The notes beneath the pieces were generated by a model that was given only the letters and a program-made list of their open reading frames with translations, had not been told where the DNA came from and ran no database searches. A program made the position numbers and the translations under genes. This document shows positions 1-8,371 of a stretch of DNA of 34,866 bases, in pieces. This DNA is from Sporichthyaceae bacterium (GTDB lineage Bacteria > Actinomycetota > Actinomycetes > Sporichthyales > Sporichthyaceae), in contig DATASX010000038.1 in the NCBI GenBank assembly GCA_036269075.1, positions 1 through 34,866 on the forward strand, in the 5' to 3' direction. The first letter of the stretch is position 1. Each line of letters begins with the position of its first letter.

Positions 1-2
1 GG

Positions 3-1109
3 GAACGCCAGTGGCAGGCCGGGGACCTGCTGCGCACCCGCCGCAACAACCGGCACCTGCCGGTGGGCGACGGCCACGTGCGCAACGGCGACCTCTACCT
101 GGTCACCGCCGTCGCCCCCGAAGGTTTGACCGTCCTGGAACGCCGCGGTCGCGGTTGGGCCTTCCTGCCGGGCGATTACGTGGCCGCCCACGCCGAACAC
201 GGGTGGGCCGCCACCATCGACTCCGCCCAAGGCGCCACCGTCGACGTCGGCCTGGTCCTGGTGCGCCCCGGCGTGGACCGAGAGCACCTGTACGTGGCCA
301 TGACCCGTGGCCGGGAAGCCAACCACGCCTACATCACCGGCGACACCATCGACCCGATCGACCGCCACGGCCCAACGCCCCGGCCGTACGACGACCGCAC
401 CACCACCGTCGAGGACCGCGCGATCGACATCCTCGCCACGGCTTTGGCCAACTCCGGCGCGCAGGACTCCGCCCACACGATGCGCGAGAACGCCCGCCAT
501 CGCGCGGCCGAGCAGACCGGTCACGCCGCCGAGGCCACCGCGATGATGGAGGCCGCCCGGGCCCGGATCATTCCCGCCGAACACACCGCCCGCGTCGCGG
601 AACTGACCCGACTGCGCGAGCAGCGCGCACACCTCGACGGTGAACGCGACCGACACAACCGGCTCGCCCAACTTGCCCGCACCGACCTGGCCGAGACCCC
701 GCGGTGGCGCCGCGGCCTGCGCAACGAACTGCTCACGGCCATCACCGCCCACCAGAGCGGCGCCGACCGCACCTTCGCCCCGGCCGCAACGCTCGACCGC
801 GGAATCACGACGCTGACACGACGGGTCGAGGACGACACCCGGCAACGCGAACAACAACGACGCACCCGGACCATGCGCACCGAGCAGGGCACCACCGGCG
901 AGGCCTACCTCGCACCGGCCCAACCAGCCGGTAAGGCGGAGCACCTGGACCTGCACGCGATGCGCCGCGGCTCCTTCGCGATCCACCGCGATGTGTCGGT
1001 ACGCAGACGCGACCGCGACCTCGAGCGCATCGCCGAGCAGAACCGACGCATCCACCACGACCGCGACCACAGCCGGGGCCGCGACGACGGCCGGGCCATC
1101 GGAATCTGA
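3..1109 (+). CDS. MobF-type relaxase/helicase (TraA/TrwC-like), C-terminal part
   Basis: The 5' end lies outside the window; the frame is open from base 3, so 368 residues of the C-terminus are visible. Early residues carry the end of a superfamily 1 helicase: an SAQGATVD block, then the motif-VI-like YVAMTRGREANHAY, as in conjugative relaxases that nick oriT and unwind the transferred strand. Family knowledge places the relaxase domain in the missing N-terminus. The remaining ~250 residues are charged, Arg/Glu/Ala rich and probably helical, ending in an Arg/His/Asp-rich tail, typical of actinobacterial MobF proteins. Together with the excisionase and tRNA-Arg just downstream, it marks the inner edge of an integrative conjugative element. 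Whether the gene is intact cannot be judged here. TraA-like helicase identity is well supported; the exact subfamily is not. Confidence 0.8.
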   Translation, partial: ERQWQAGDLLRTRRNNRHLPVGDGHVRNGDLYLVTAVAPEGLTVLERRGRGWAFLPGDYVAAHAEHGWAATIDSAQGATVDVGLVLVRPGVDREHLYVAMTRGREANHAYITGDTIDPIDRHGPTPRPYDDRTTTVEDRAIDILATALANSGAQDSAHTMRENARHRAAEQTGHAAEATAMMEAARARIIPAEHTARVAELTRLREQRAHLDGERDRHNRLAQLARTDLAETPRWRRGLRNELLTAITAHQSGADRTFAPAATLDRGITTLTRRVEDDTRQREQQRRTRTMRTEQGTTGEAYLAPAQPAGKAEHLDLHAMRRGSFAIHRDVSVRRRDRDLERIAEQNRRIHHDRDHSRGRDDGRAIGI

Positions 1110-1117
1110 CTCGGACC

Positions 1118-1148
1118 GTTGACCCGGGACTGGATAACCCCAGTCAAC
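1118..1148. promoter_or_regulatory. inverted repeat between relaxase and excisionase
   Basis: GACTGG at 1128-1133 pairs with CCAGTC at 1140-1145, and an outer GTTGAC at 1118-1123 is the inverse of GTCAAC at 1143-1148. The repeat sits just after the relaxase stop and 100 bp before the excisionase start. It could be an operator or a weak terminator; there is no T-tract. Function is inferred only from position. Confidence 0.3.
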
Positions 1149-1248
1149 TGGTCGGTCGCGCACACATGAGTGATGTTGGGACCGACAACGACCGCCCGGT
1201 ACCGCGGCGAGGAACCGTGGGAGCCCCGGGCCTTTGAGGGGGTTCGCC

Positions 1249-1503
1249 ATGCCAGTGCAGCTCTACACCGTCGACGAGGCTGCGCAACGGCTGAACACGA
1301 CCACTCGATTCATCCGGCGCCTGATCGCCGAACGGCGCATCGCCTTCACGAAGGTCGGCCGCCACGTCCGCATCGAGTCCGACGTCCTCGACGACTTCAT
1401 CGCCGCCGGGCGAGTAGAACCGGATCCAGGAGGCCCGCAACTGCCCTCGACGCGCTGCTTTGACCGCTCGATCTGGCCAGAATCTGGCCAAAATGTTCGA
1501 TGA
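1249..1503 (+). CDS. excisionase-like MerR-type HTH protein
   Basis: A small protein of 84 residues. The N-terminal ~60 residues have the excisionase-family winged-helix pattern (YTVDEAAQRLNTTTRFIRRL, then IAFTKVGRHVRI and a terminal DVLDDFI helix). Such proteins direct integrase towards excision or act as small regulators. I chose the ATG at 1249 because GAGGGGG (1236-1242) sits 6 nt upstream; an in-frame TTG at 1234 lacks such a site. The last ~25 residues do not look like the family and end only 38 bp from the tRNA-Arg 3' end, where an integrase gene would normally lie. This suggests deletion or rearrangement of the integrase. It could also be an unrelated HTH_17 regulator carried by the element. 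Confidence 0.75.
   Translation: MPVQLYTVDEAAQRLNTTTRFIRRLIAERRIAFTKVGRHVRIESDVLDDFIAAGRVEPDPGGPQLPSTRCFDRSIWPESGQNVR
1471..1490 (+). repeat. two 9-bp direct repeats beside the tRNA attachment region
   Basis: ATCTGGCCA occurs at 1471-1479 and again at 1482-1490, 11 bp apart, about one helical turn. Each contains the palindrome TGGCCA. They overlap the 3' end of the excisionase frame and lie ~50 bp from the tRNA 3' end, where arm-type integrase or excisionase sites are found in tRNA-integrated elements. That role is an inference. Confidence 0.4.
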
Positions 1504-1541
1504 TTTGTTCTAAAAGTGGCTCTGACCTGCGGAAACGTGTG

Positions 1542-1613
1542 TGCCCCCGGCAGGATTCGAACCTGCGCTTTCGCCTCCGGAGGGCGACGCTCTATCCCCT
1601 GAGCTACGGGGGC
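1542..1613 (-). tRNA. tRNA-Arg (anticodon CCG)
   Basis: Read on the minus strand, the 72-nt sequence folds as a cloverleaf. The acceptor arm GCCCCCG pairs with CGGGGGC and is followed by discriminator A. The D arm is GCTC/GAGC, the anticodon stem TCGCC/GGCGA with loop CTCCGGA, and the T arm GCAGG-TTCGAAT-CCTGC. The anticodon is CCG, reading the Arg codon CGG, which is frequent in this genome. CCA is not encoded (the genomic sequence after the discriminator is CA). Its 3' end faces the mobile-element genes, so it is a plausible integration site. It is divergent from argS, whose product would charge it. Confidence 0.95.
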
Positions 1614-1627
1614 TCGGGACCGCGCAG

Positions 1628-1633
1628 ACTTTA
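1628..1633 (-). promoter_or_regulatory. candidate -10 of the tRNA-Arg promoter
   Basis: On the minus strand TAAAGT lies 14 nt upstream of the tRNA 5' end, matching the TANNNT pattern of a vegetative -10. I see no convincing -35 at the expected spacing. The 91-bp gap between the tRNA and argS must hold both divergent promoters. Confidence 0.4.
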
Positions 1634-1692
1634 TCAGCCTCGTGCAGGTGCCAGCGCTGCTCCGCGGTCGGCGGCCGCTGGGCCCTCGGCCA

Positions 1693-1698
1693 TAAACT
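1693..1698 (+). promoter_or_regulatory. candidate -10 for a leaderless argS mRNA
   Basis: TAAACT is followed by exactly 6 nt and then the GTG start at 1705. No Shine-Dalgarno sequence precedes the start, so transcription would begin at or next to the start codon. The same layout recurs at wecA, the adenosyltransferase, murA and the three exported paralogues in this window. Confidence 0.5.
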
Positions 1699-1704
1699 TG
1701 GCGG

Positions 1705-3366
1705 GTGACGCCCGCCGAACTCGCCGATGCCGTGCAGATAGCCGTGTACACCGCTGTGCAGGCGGGGGAGTTGGACGTCGCGGTGCCGCGCACCATCCAC
1801 GTCGAGCGGACGAGGCGGCGGGATCACGGCGATTACGCGACCAACATCGCTATGCAGTTGGCGGGTCCGGCCGGGCTGGCGCCGCGCGCCGTGGCCGAGA
1901 TCATTGCCTCCCACTTGCGGGGGTCCGGCGGGATCGCGGCGGTCGACGTGGCCGGTCCGGGGTTCCTCAACATCCGGCTGGACTCCGAGGTCGCAGGCCG
2001 GTTGGCGCTGACGATCGTGACCGCGGGCACGGCGTACGGCCGCTCCGAGGCGCTGCGCAAGCAGCGGATCAACCTGGAGTACGTCTCTGCCAACCCCACC
2101 GGCCCGGTGCACCTGGGCCACACCCGCTGGGCCGCGGTCGGCGACAGCCTGCGCCGGGTGCTGGAGGCGGCCGGCGCCGACGTCGTCAGTGAGTACTACA
2201 TCAACGATGCCGGCGTGCAGATGCAGAAGTTCGCGGCGTCGGTGTATGCGGCCGTGCACGGGCAGCCCGCCCCGGAGGACGGCTACGGCGGGGACTACAT
2301 CGCCGACATCGCCAAGCGGATCCTCGAGGTCGACCCGGCCCTGGCCGACCTGCCCGAGGCCGAGGCGCTGCCCAGCCTGTTGGAGCGCGGTTATCGGATG
2401 ATGCTGGCCGACATCGCGGCCAGCCTGGAGCGATTCGGCGTGCACTTCGACGTCTGGTTCTCCGAGCGGGGCCTGCACGAGAGCGGTCGGGTCGACGTCG
2501 CGATCGAGAAGCTGCGCGAGCAGGGCCACGTCTACGACGCCGACGGCGCGGTCTGGTTGCGCACCACGGACTTCGGCGACGACAAGGACCGGGTCATGGT
2601 CAAGGCCGACGGCGAGAAGACGTACTTCGCCGCCGATGCCGCCTATTACCTGGACAAGCGCTCGCGCGGGTTCGACACCTGCATCTACATGCTGGGCGCC
2701 GACCACCACGGCTACATCAACCGCCTGCGGGCCCTGGCGGCCTGCGCGGGCGACGACCCGGACATCAGCGTGCAGGTGCTGATCGGGCAGCTGGTGAAGC
2801 TGCTGCGGAACGGCGAGGAACTGAAGATGTCGAAGCGGGCGGGCACGATCGTCACGCTCGACGAACTGGTCGACCTCGTCGGCGTCGACGCCGCCCGCTA
2901 CAGCCTGGCGCGCGCCTCGACCGACTCCCAGCTGACCCTCGACGTCGCCGAGATAACCCGGGCGGCGCCGGAGAACCCCGTCTACTACGTGCAGTACGTG
3001 GCGGCGCGGACCGCGGCCCTGGCCCGCAACGCCCGCGACCTCGGCCTGGACTGGAGCGCCCCGGAGTCCTTCCACCCGGAGTTGCTCACCGACGACCGGG
3101 AGGCGCTCCTGCTCGGCGCGCTGGGGGAGTTCCCGCGGGTGGTGGCCTCGGCCGCGGAACTGCGTGAGCCGCACCGCATCGCGCGCTACCTGGAGGACCT
3201 GGCCGGTACCTACCACCGCTTCTACGACGGTTGCCGGATCCTGCCGCGCGGCGACGAGGAGCCCGGCGACCTGCACCTGGCCCGGCTGTGGCTCAACGAC
3301 GCCACCCGCACCGTTATCTCCAACGGCCTGGCGATGCTCGGCGTCTCCGCCCCGGAGCGCATGTGA
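1705..3366 (+). CDS. argS: arginyl-tRNA synthetase
   Basis: Class I aminoacyl-tRNA synthetase of 553 residues, normal for the family; it attaches arginine to tRNA-Arg in the cytoplasm. The N-terminal additional domain (residues ~1-115) ends before the HIGH-type signature HLGHT at 136-140, inside the conserved [16 protein letters not shown] block. The KMSK signature is at 374-377 (LKMSKRAG). A DALR anticodon-binding helical domain follows, with the [11 protein letters not shown] stretch, and the protein ends in the usual [16 protein letters not shown] 1705 is chosen because no earlier start fits and a -10-like box sits 6 nt upstream. It heads the argS-lysA-hom-thrC-thrB block, 6 nt before lysA, and is divergent from tRNA-Arg. 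Confidence 0.97.
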   Translation: MTPAELADAVQIAVYTAVQAGELDVAVPRTIHVERTRRRDHGDYATNIAMQLAGPAGLAPRAVAEIIASHLRGSGGIAAVDVAGPGFLNIRLDSEVAGRLALTIVTAGTAYGRSEALRKQRINLEYVSANPTGPVHLGHTRWAAVGDSLRRVLEAAGADVVSEYYINDAGVQMQKFAASVYAAVHGQPAPEDGYGGDYIADIAKRILEVDPALADLPEAEALPSLLERGYRMMLADIAASLERFGVHFDVWFSERGLHESGRVDVAIEKLREQGHVYDADGAVWLRTTDFGDDKDRVMVKADGEKTYFAADAAYYLDKRSRGFDTCIYMLGADHHGYINRLRALAACAGDDPDISVQVLIGQLVKLLRNGEELKMSKRAGTIVTLDELVDLVGVDAARYSLARASTDSQLTLDVAEITRAAPENPVYYVQYVAARTAALARNARDLGLDWSAPESFHPELLTDDREALLLGALGEFPRVVASAAELREPHRIARYLEDLAGTYHRFYDGCRILPRGDEEPGDLHLARLWLNDATRTVISNGLAMLGVSAPERM

Positions 3367-3372
3367 GCACTC

Positions 3373-4776
3373 GTGAGTAGGTCCGCCCACCCGGCGGGCC
3401 CGCGGCACGCCGAGGTGCTCGGGCACGAGGCGCTCGGCGCCCCGCCCGTCGACCTCAACGCGTTCGACCCGGCCGTCTGGCCGCGGAATCTGACGCGGGG
3501 TCAGGACGGTGTGGTCCGCGTCGCCGGTCACGACGTCCGCGACCTTGCCGAGCAGTTCGGCACCCCGCTGTTCGTCTGCGACGAGGCCGACTTCCGGGCC
3601 CGCGCGCGGGCGTTCGGCGAGGCGTTCACCGGCGCCGAGGTGTACTACGCGGGCAAGGCGTTCCTGTGCGCAGCGGTGGCCCGGTGGGTGCAGGAGGAGG
3701 GCCTGGGCCTCGACGTGTGCAGCGGTGGCGAACTCGCCGTCGCGCTGCGGGCCGGGTTCCCGGCCGAGCGGATCGCCCTGCACGGCAACAACAAGTCCGC
3801 CGCGGAACTGGCCGCCGCGCTGGAGGCGGGCGTCGGGCGGATCGTCGTCGACTCCCACGTGGAGATCGCCCGGCTGGCCGACCTGGCCGCGCAGCGCGAC
3901 GTCCGGGCCCGGGTGTTGATCCGGGTCACCGTCGGCGTCGAGGCGCACACCCACGAGTTCATCGCCACCGCCCATGAGGACCAGAAGTTCGGGTTCTCGC
4001 TGGCCGGCGGGGAGGCGGCCGAGGCGGCGCGGCGGGTGCTCATGCTGCCCAGCCTCGAGCTGCGCGGTCTGCACTCGCACATCGGTTCCCAGATCTTCGA
4101 CACCTCCGGCTTCGAGGTCGCCGCGCACCGGATGGTCGGACTGGCCGCACAGCTGCGCGACGAGCACGGCGTCGAACTGCCTGAGCTCGACCTCGGTGGC
4201 GGCCTGGGCATCGCCTACACCTCGGCCGACGACCCGGTCGACATCGCCGCGACCGCGGTCACGCTGATAAAGATCGTCGAACGGGAGTGCCAGGCCGCCG
4301 GGTTGCCCACCCCGCACCTGTCGGTGGAACCGGGTCGGGCCATCGTCGGGCCGGGCACGATCACGCTCTACGAGGTCGGCACCGTCAAGCCGGTCACGTT
4401 GGGCGAACGCGGCGAGCGGCGGGCCTACGTGTCGGTCGACGGCGGGATGAGCGACAACATCCGCACCGCGTTGTACGACGCGACGTACTCCGCCGCGTTG
4501 GTCTCCCGCGCCTCGGACGCCCCGGCCGCGCTGTCCCGCCTGGTGGGCAAGCACTGCGAGAGCGGCGACATCGTGGTCCGCGACCTGTGGCTGCCCGACG
4601 ACATCGCCCCGGGTGACCTCGTGGCCGTCGCCGCCACCGGCGCCTACTGCCGGTCGATGGCCAGCAACTACAACATGCTGCCCCGCCCGGCCGTGGTCGC
4701 CGTGCGGGCCGGTGACGCGCGGGTGATCGTGCGGCGCGAGACCGACGAGGATCTCACGCGGCTGGACGTAGGGTGA
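3373..4776 (+). CDS. lysA: diaminopimelate decarboxylase
   Basis: Fold-type III PLP enzyme that decarboxylates meso-diaminopimelate to L-lysine, the last step of lysine synthesis. Length is 467 residues. The PLP-binding lysine is K95 in YYAGKAFLC. Further family blocks are HGNNKS (~140), HSHIGSQI, the glycine-rich [10 protein letters not shown], the EPGRAIVG phosphate-binding region and [14 protein letters not shown] near the C-terminus, which carries the substrate/dimer residues. The first ~40 residues are an extra leader common in actinobacterial LysA. The GTG start at 3373 follows the argS stop by 6 nt, suggesting co-transcription. No internal disruption is seen. Confidence 0.96.
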   Translation: MSRSAHPAGPRHAEVLGHEALGAPPVDLNAFDPAVWPRNLTRGQDGVVRVAGHDVRDLAEQFGTPLFVCDEADFRARARAFGEAFTGAEVYYAGKAFLCAAVARWVQEEGLGLDVCSGGELAVALRAGFPAERIALHGNNKSAAELAAALEAGVGRIVVDSHVEIARLADLAAQRDVRARVLIRVTVGVEAHTHEFIATAHEDQKFGFSLAGGEAAEAARRVLMLPSLELRGLHSHIGSQIFDTSGFEVAAHRMVGLAAQLRDEHGVELPELDLGGGLGIAYTSADDPVDIAATAVTLIKIVERECQAAGLPTPHLSVEPGRAIVGPGTITLYEVGTVKPVTLGERGERRAYVSVDGGMSDNIRTALYDATYSAALVSRASDAPAALSRLVGKHCESGDIVVRDLWLPDDIAPGDLVAVAATGAYCRSMASNYNMLPRPAVVAVRAGDARVIVRRETDEDLTRLDVG

Positions 4777-4804
4777 GCGCGACGGTTGCGGCGGGAAGGT
4801 TGCG

Positions 4805-6088
4805 ATGAACGCGGTACGGGTGGGGCTGCTCGGCTGCGGCACGGTCGGCACCGAGGTGGTCCGCCAACTGCAGCGGCACTCGGGCGACCTGGCCGCGCGG
4901 ATCGGGGCCCCCGTGGAGCTGGTGGGAATCGCGGTGCGGCGCGGCAACAAGCCGCGCGACCTGGACGTCGACCCGAAACTGTTCACAACTGACGCCGCGT
5001 CACTGGTCAAGCGCGACCTCGACGTGGTCATCGAGGTGATCGGCGGCATCGAGCCGGCCCGCAGCTTGATCCTGGACGCCATGGAGCACGGCGCCTCGGT
5101 CGTCACGGCCAACAAGGCTCTGCTCGCCGAGGACGGCGCCACCTTGTACGCGGCGGCCGACAAGCACGGCGTCGACCTTTATTACGAGGCGGCCGTCGCC
5201 GGCGCGATCCCGTTGCTGCGGCCACTGCGCGAGTCGCTGGTCGGCGACAAGGTCCGCCGCGTGCTCGGGATCGTCAACGGCACCACCAACTTCATCCTCT
5301 CGCGCATGGATGCCTCGGGCGCCTCCTTCGGTGACGCGCTGGAAGAAGCGAGCGCGCTGGGCTACGCCGAGGCCGACCCGAGCGCCGACGTGGAGGGCTT
5401 CGACGCTGCGGCCAAGGCCGCGATCCTCGCTTCGTTGGCCTTCCACAGCCGGGTGACGATCGGCGACGTGCACCGCGAGGGCATCACCGAGGTCACCGCG
5501 GCCGACGTGTCCCGGGCCCGGGAGATGGACTGCGTGATCAAGCTGTTGGCCATCTGCGAACTGTCCGCCGACGAGACCGGGATCGGCGTGCGCGTGCACC
5601 CGGCGATGATCCCGCGCAGCCATCCGTTGGCCAGCGTCGGCGACGCGTTCAACGCGGTGTTCGTGGAGGCCGACGCGGCCGGGCCGGTCATGTTCTACGG
5701 TCGCGGCGCCGGTGGCGCGCCGACCGCCAGTGCAGTACTCGGCGACCTGGTCGCGGTGGCCCGGCACCGGGTGGTGGGCGGCCGCGGGCCCGGCGAGTCG
5801 GCCTACGCTCAGCTCGCCGTGCGGCCGATGGGCGAGAACGTCACCCGCTATCACGTCAGCCTCGACGTCGCGGAGAAGCCAGGTGTGCTGGCCGGGGTCG
5901 CCAACGTGTTCGCCCAGCACGGGGTGTCGATCCAGACCGTGCGGCAGGAAGGCCACGCCGAGGACGCCACGCTGGTGATCGTCACCCACCGGGCGACCGA
6001 CGCGGCCCTGGCCGCCACGGTCGACGAACTGCGCCGGACCGACGTGGTGCGTAGCGTCGCCAGTGTGATGCGCGTCGAAGGAGCCTGA
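4805..6088 (+). CDS. hom: homoserine dehydrogenase with ACT domain
   Basis: NAD(P)-dependent reduction of aspartate semialdehyde to homoserine, the branch point to threonine and methionine. Length is 427 residues. The Rossmann motif GLLGCGTVG is at residues 7-15. The catalytic core has TANKALLA, the GIVNGTTNFIL block and GYAEADPSADVEGFDAAAKA around residues 185-205. From about residue 348 a C-terminal ACT domain (YHVSLDVAEKPGVLAGVA) is present, known in this family for feedback inhibition by threonine. ATG 4805 has GGGAAGG a few bases upstream. It is the monofunctional form, without aspartokinase. The gap to thrC is 3 nt. Confidence 0.96.
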   Translation: MNAVRVGLLGCGTVGTEVVRQLQRHSGDLAARIGAPVELVGIAVRRGNKPRDLDVDPKLFTTDAASLVKRDLDVVIEVIGGIEPARSLILDAMEHGASVVTANKALLAEDGATLYAAADKHGVDLYYEAAVAGAIPLLRPLRESLVGDKVRRVLGIVNGTTNFILSRMDASGASFGDALEEASALGYAEADPSADVEGFDAAAKAAILASLAFHSRVTIGDVHREGITEVTAADVSRAREMDCVIKLLAICELSADETGIGVRVHPAMIPRSHPLASVGDAFNAVFVEADAAGPVMFYGRGAGGAPTASAVLGDLVAVARHRVVGGRGPGESAYAQLAVRPMGENVTRYHVSLDVAEKPGVLAGVANVFAQHGVSIQTVRQEGHAEDATLVIVTHRATDAALAATVDELRRTDVVRSVASVMRVEGA

Positions 6089-6091
6089 CGG

Positions 6092-7165
6092 ATGAGTGCG
6101 ACCGCGACGACCCGGCAGTGGCGAGGCCTGATCGAGGAGTACCGCGACCGCCTGCCGGTCGGCCCGAACACCCCGGTGGTGACGCTGCGCGAGGGCGGCA
6201 CCCCGCTGGTCCCGGCCACGGTCATCTCGGAACTGACGGGTTGTCAGGTCTGGCTGAAGGTCGAGGGCGCGAACCCGACCGGGTCGTTCAAGGACCGCGG
6301 GATGACCATGGCGATCTCCAAGGCCGCCGAGGAGGGTGCCCGCGCGGTGATCTGCGCCTCGACCGGCAACACCAGTGCGAGTGCCGCTGCCTATGCGACA
6401 CGGGCGGGCATGGTCTGCGCGGTGCTGGTCCCGCAGGGCAAGATCGCGCTGGGCAAGATGAGCCAGGCGCTCGTGCACGGGTCGCGGATCCTGCAGGTCG
6501 ACGGCAACTTCGACGACTGCCTGGAGTTGGCCCGCGGCCTGTCCGAGAGCTACCCGGTCGCGTTGGTGAACTCGGTGAACCCGTTCCGCATCGAGGGCCA
6601 GAAGACCGCGGCCTTCGAGATCGTCGACGCCCTCGGTGATGCCCCCGACGTCCACTGTTTACCTGTCGGCAATGCAGGCAACATCACGGCCTACTGGAAG
6701 GGCTACACCGAGTACGCCAGTGATGGCCCCGCGGCCCGTCTACCGCGGATGTTCGGGTTCCAGGCCGCCGGGGCCGCCCCGATCGTCGAGGGTGCTCCGG
6801 TGAAGAACCCGCAGACGCTGGCCACCGCGATCCGGATCGGCAACCCGGCGTCGTGGGACTCCGCGGTCGCCGCCCGCGACGAGTCGAACGGCCGCATCGA
6901 TTCCGTGACCGACCGTCAGATCCTTTCTGCGTATCGGTTGTTGGCCTCCCGCGAGGGTGTGTTCGTGGAACCGGCTTCCGCCGCCGGCGTCGCCGGGTTG
7001 CTGCAGGCCCGCGAACGCGATCAGCTCCCGGCGGGCCTGACGGTGGTCTGCACGGTCACCGGCAACGGGCTCAAGGACCCGGAGTGGGCCATCGCGGGCG
7101 CACCGAAGCCGGAGACCGTTCCGGTCGACGCGGCGGCGGCCGCGGCCAAGCTCGGCCTGACGTGA
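6092..7165 (+). CDS. thrC: threonine synthase
   Basis: PLP enzyme converting O-phosphohomoserine to L-threonine. Length is 357 residues, the short actinobacterial/Bacillus-type. The PLP lysine is K67 in [11 protein letters not shown]. Downstream are the [15 protein letters not shown] loop (phosphate/substrate site), [19 protein letters not shown] and the glycine loop [15 protein letters not shown] that holds the cofactor phosphate. ATG 6092 lies 3 nt after the hom stop, and the GAAGGAG site lies within the end of hom, so translation is probably coupled. The stop overlaps the GTG of thrB by 4 nt. Confidence 0.96.
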   Translation: MSATATTRQWRGLIEEYRDRLPVGPNTPVVTLREGGTPLVPATVISELTGCQVWLKVEGANPTGSFKDRGMTMAISKAAEEGARAVICASTGNTSASAAAYATRAGMVCAVLVPQGKIALGKMSQALVHGSRILQVDGNFDDCLELARGLSESYPVALVNSVNPFRIEGQKTAAFEIVDALGDAPDVHCLPVGNAGNITAYWKGYTEYASDGPAARLPRMFGFQAAGAAPIVEGAPVKNPQTLATAIRIGNPASWDSAVAARDESNGRIDSVTDRQILSAYRLLASREGVFVEPASAAGVAGLLQARERDQLPAGLTVVCTVTGNGLKDPEWAIAGAPKPETVPVDAAAAAAKLGLT

Positions 7166-7183
7166 GCGAGCTTGCGAGCGAAC
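7162..7183 (+). repeat. GAGCGAGC-type short palindromic repeat at the thrC-thrB junction
   Basis: Starting on the thrC stop, the sequence contains GAGCGAGCTTGCGAGCGAAC, with GCGAGC repeated around a short TT centre. Similar GAGCGAGC-type strings are, from memory, common between genes in many actinobacteria. A shortened relative (GACGAGCGAG) forms the loop of the hairpin at 27832-27855. In this position the repeat becomes the N-terminal codons of thrB if the GTG at 7162 is used. Confidence 0.4.
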
Positions 7184-8106
7184 AAATAAGTACGGCAACC
7201 TCGAGCCCCTGGCGGGGCGGGACGGTGACCGTCCGAGTCCCGGCGACCAGCGCGAACCTCGGGCCGGGCTTCGACTCCTTCGGCCTGGCTCTCGCGCTGT
7301 ACGACGAGGTCAGCTTCACGGTCCTCGACGGCGGCCTCGAGGTCGAGATCGACGGCGAGGCCGCGAGCAGCCTGCGACGCGACGCCGACCACCTGGTGGT
7401 GCGCTCGGTCCGGGACTGCCTGGCCCGCGTCGGCCTGCCGCTGCCCGGCCTGCGGATGCACTGCGTCAACCGGATCCCGCACGGGCGCGGGCTGGGTTCC
7501 TCGTCGGCGGCGATCGTCGCCGGGGTGGTCGGTGCCCAGGCGCTGCTCGTCGAGGGCGCGCAGCGGATCGACGACGCCGGCCTGCTGGCCGTGGCCTGCG
7601 AGATCGAGGGCCACCCGGACAATGTCGCCGCTTGCCTGCGCGGGGGTTTCACGATCGCCTGGTCGGAGCCGGCCGGCCCCCGGGTGGTCGTGCTGGCCCC
7701 CGACGCCCGGATCCGCCCGGTCGTGTTCATCCCGACCGACGAACTGGAGACCAAGCGGGCCCGGGGGCTGCTGCCGGCCACCGTCCCGCACGTCGACGCG
7801 GCGGCGAACTCCGCCCGGGCCGCCCTGCTGGTCCACGCGTTGACCGCGGCCCCCGAACTGCTGATGGTCGCCACCGAGGACCGGTTGCACCAGGAGTACC
7901 GGCGTCCGGCGCTGCCGGCCAGCCTCGACCTGGTCCACCGTCTGCGGGAGGCCGGTCTGCCGGCCACCGTCTCCGGCGCCGGCCCCACCGTGCTGGCCCT
8001 GGCCTGCGAGAACTCGCTGGTGGCGGCCCGCGCAACGGCGCCGGCCGGTTGGCGCGTCGAGGAGCTGGCGATCGACGCCACGGGAGCCACCGTCCGATCC
8101 GCTTGA
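7162..8106 (+). CDS. thrB: homoserine kinase
   Basis: GHMP-family kinase phosphorylating L-homoserine with ATP, supplying the substrate of ThrC. With the GTG at 7162 it has 314 residues and overlaps the thrC stop by 4 nt (GTGA), favouring coupled translation. Family motif 1 is [21 protein letters not shown] near residues 23-43; motif 2 is the ATP loop [16 protein letters not shown] (~residues 109-124); motif 3, [12 protein letters not shown], is near the C-terminus. An alternative in-frame GTG at 7225 would begin two residues before the conserved block and remove the low-complexity N-terminus encoded by the GAGCGAGC repeat, so the true start is uncertain. It ends the threonine block. Confidence 0.93.
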   Translation: MSELASEQISTATSSPWRGGTVTVRVPATSANLGPGFDSFGLALALYDEVSFTVLDGGLEVEIDGEAASSLRRDADHLVVRSVRDCLARVGLPLPGLRMHCVNRIPHGRGLGSSSAAIVAGVVGAQALLVEGAQRIDDAGLLAVACEIEGHPDNVAACLRGGFTIAWSEPAGPRVVVLAPDARIRPVVFIPTDELETKRARGLLPATVPHVDAAANSARAALLVHALTAAPELLMVATEDRLHQEYRRPALPASLDLVHRLREAGLPATVSGAGPTVLALACENSLVAARATAPAGWRVEELAIDATGATVRSA

Positions 8107-8371
8107 CAGGTTGACACGCCACTGGCGGCATGCGCGTACGGCGCCGGCCAACCAGGTGTTATCGTTGGGGCAGCACCAGGCGCGCCGAGTCAAACGGCGC
8201 AAGCCGTGTCGATCTCCCGAACCGAACTCAGGCGCTCGGCGAGAACACCGACCAGCGCGTCGTGTCCACTCCCTCCACCCCCTGCCGTTGACAAACGGCC
8301 AGTTCGTCCTACGGACGAGTCTCACCGGTCGGCCGCCCAGGTGCGCCCCGCCGGGAAAGGAACGCAACCCA
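8107..8371 (+). promoter_or_regulatory. structured rho leader region
   Basis: This 265-nt stretch has no convincing gene. It contains two TTGACA hexamers (8103-8108 and 8111-8116) and a -10-like TATCGT at 8160-8165, though the spacings do not form a clean pair. Downstream are three compact hairpins. ACGGC-GCAA-GCCGT (8194-8207) has a GNRA tetraloop. GCCGTT-GACA-AACGGC spans 8284-8299. TCGTCC-TAC-GGACGA spans 8304-8318. The rho Shine-Dalgarno (GAAAGGA, about 8355-8361) follows. A long structured leader fits the known autogenous control of rho in other bacteria; the mechanism here is not shown. Confidence 0.5.

Noticed and set aside
1510-5163. Minus-strand open frame of 1217 residues antisense to argS, lysA and hom
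   Set aside because: It is a product of extreme GC content. The residues are a Gly/Val/Arg/Asp-rich pattern with no domain, the frame covers three certain genes and the tRNA, and such antisense frames occur across the whole window.
5000-6655. Minus-strand open frame of 551 residues antisense to hom and thrC
   Set aside because: Low-complexity composition, no recognisable motif, covers two certain genes.
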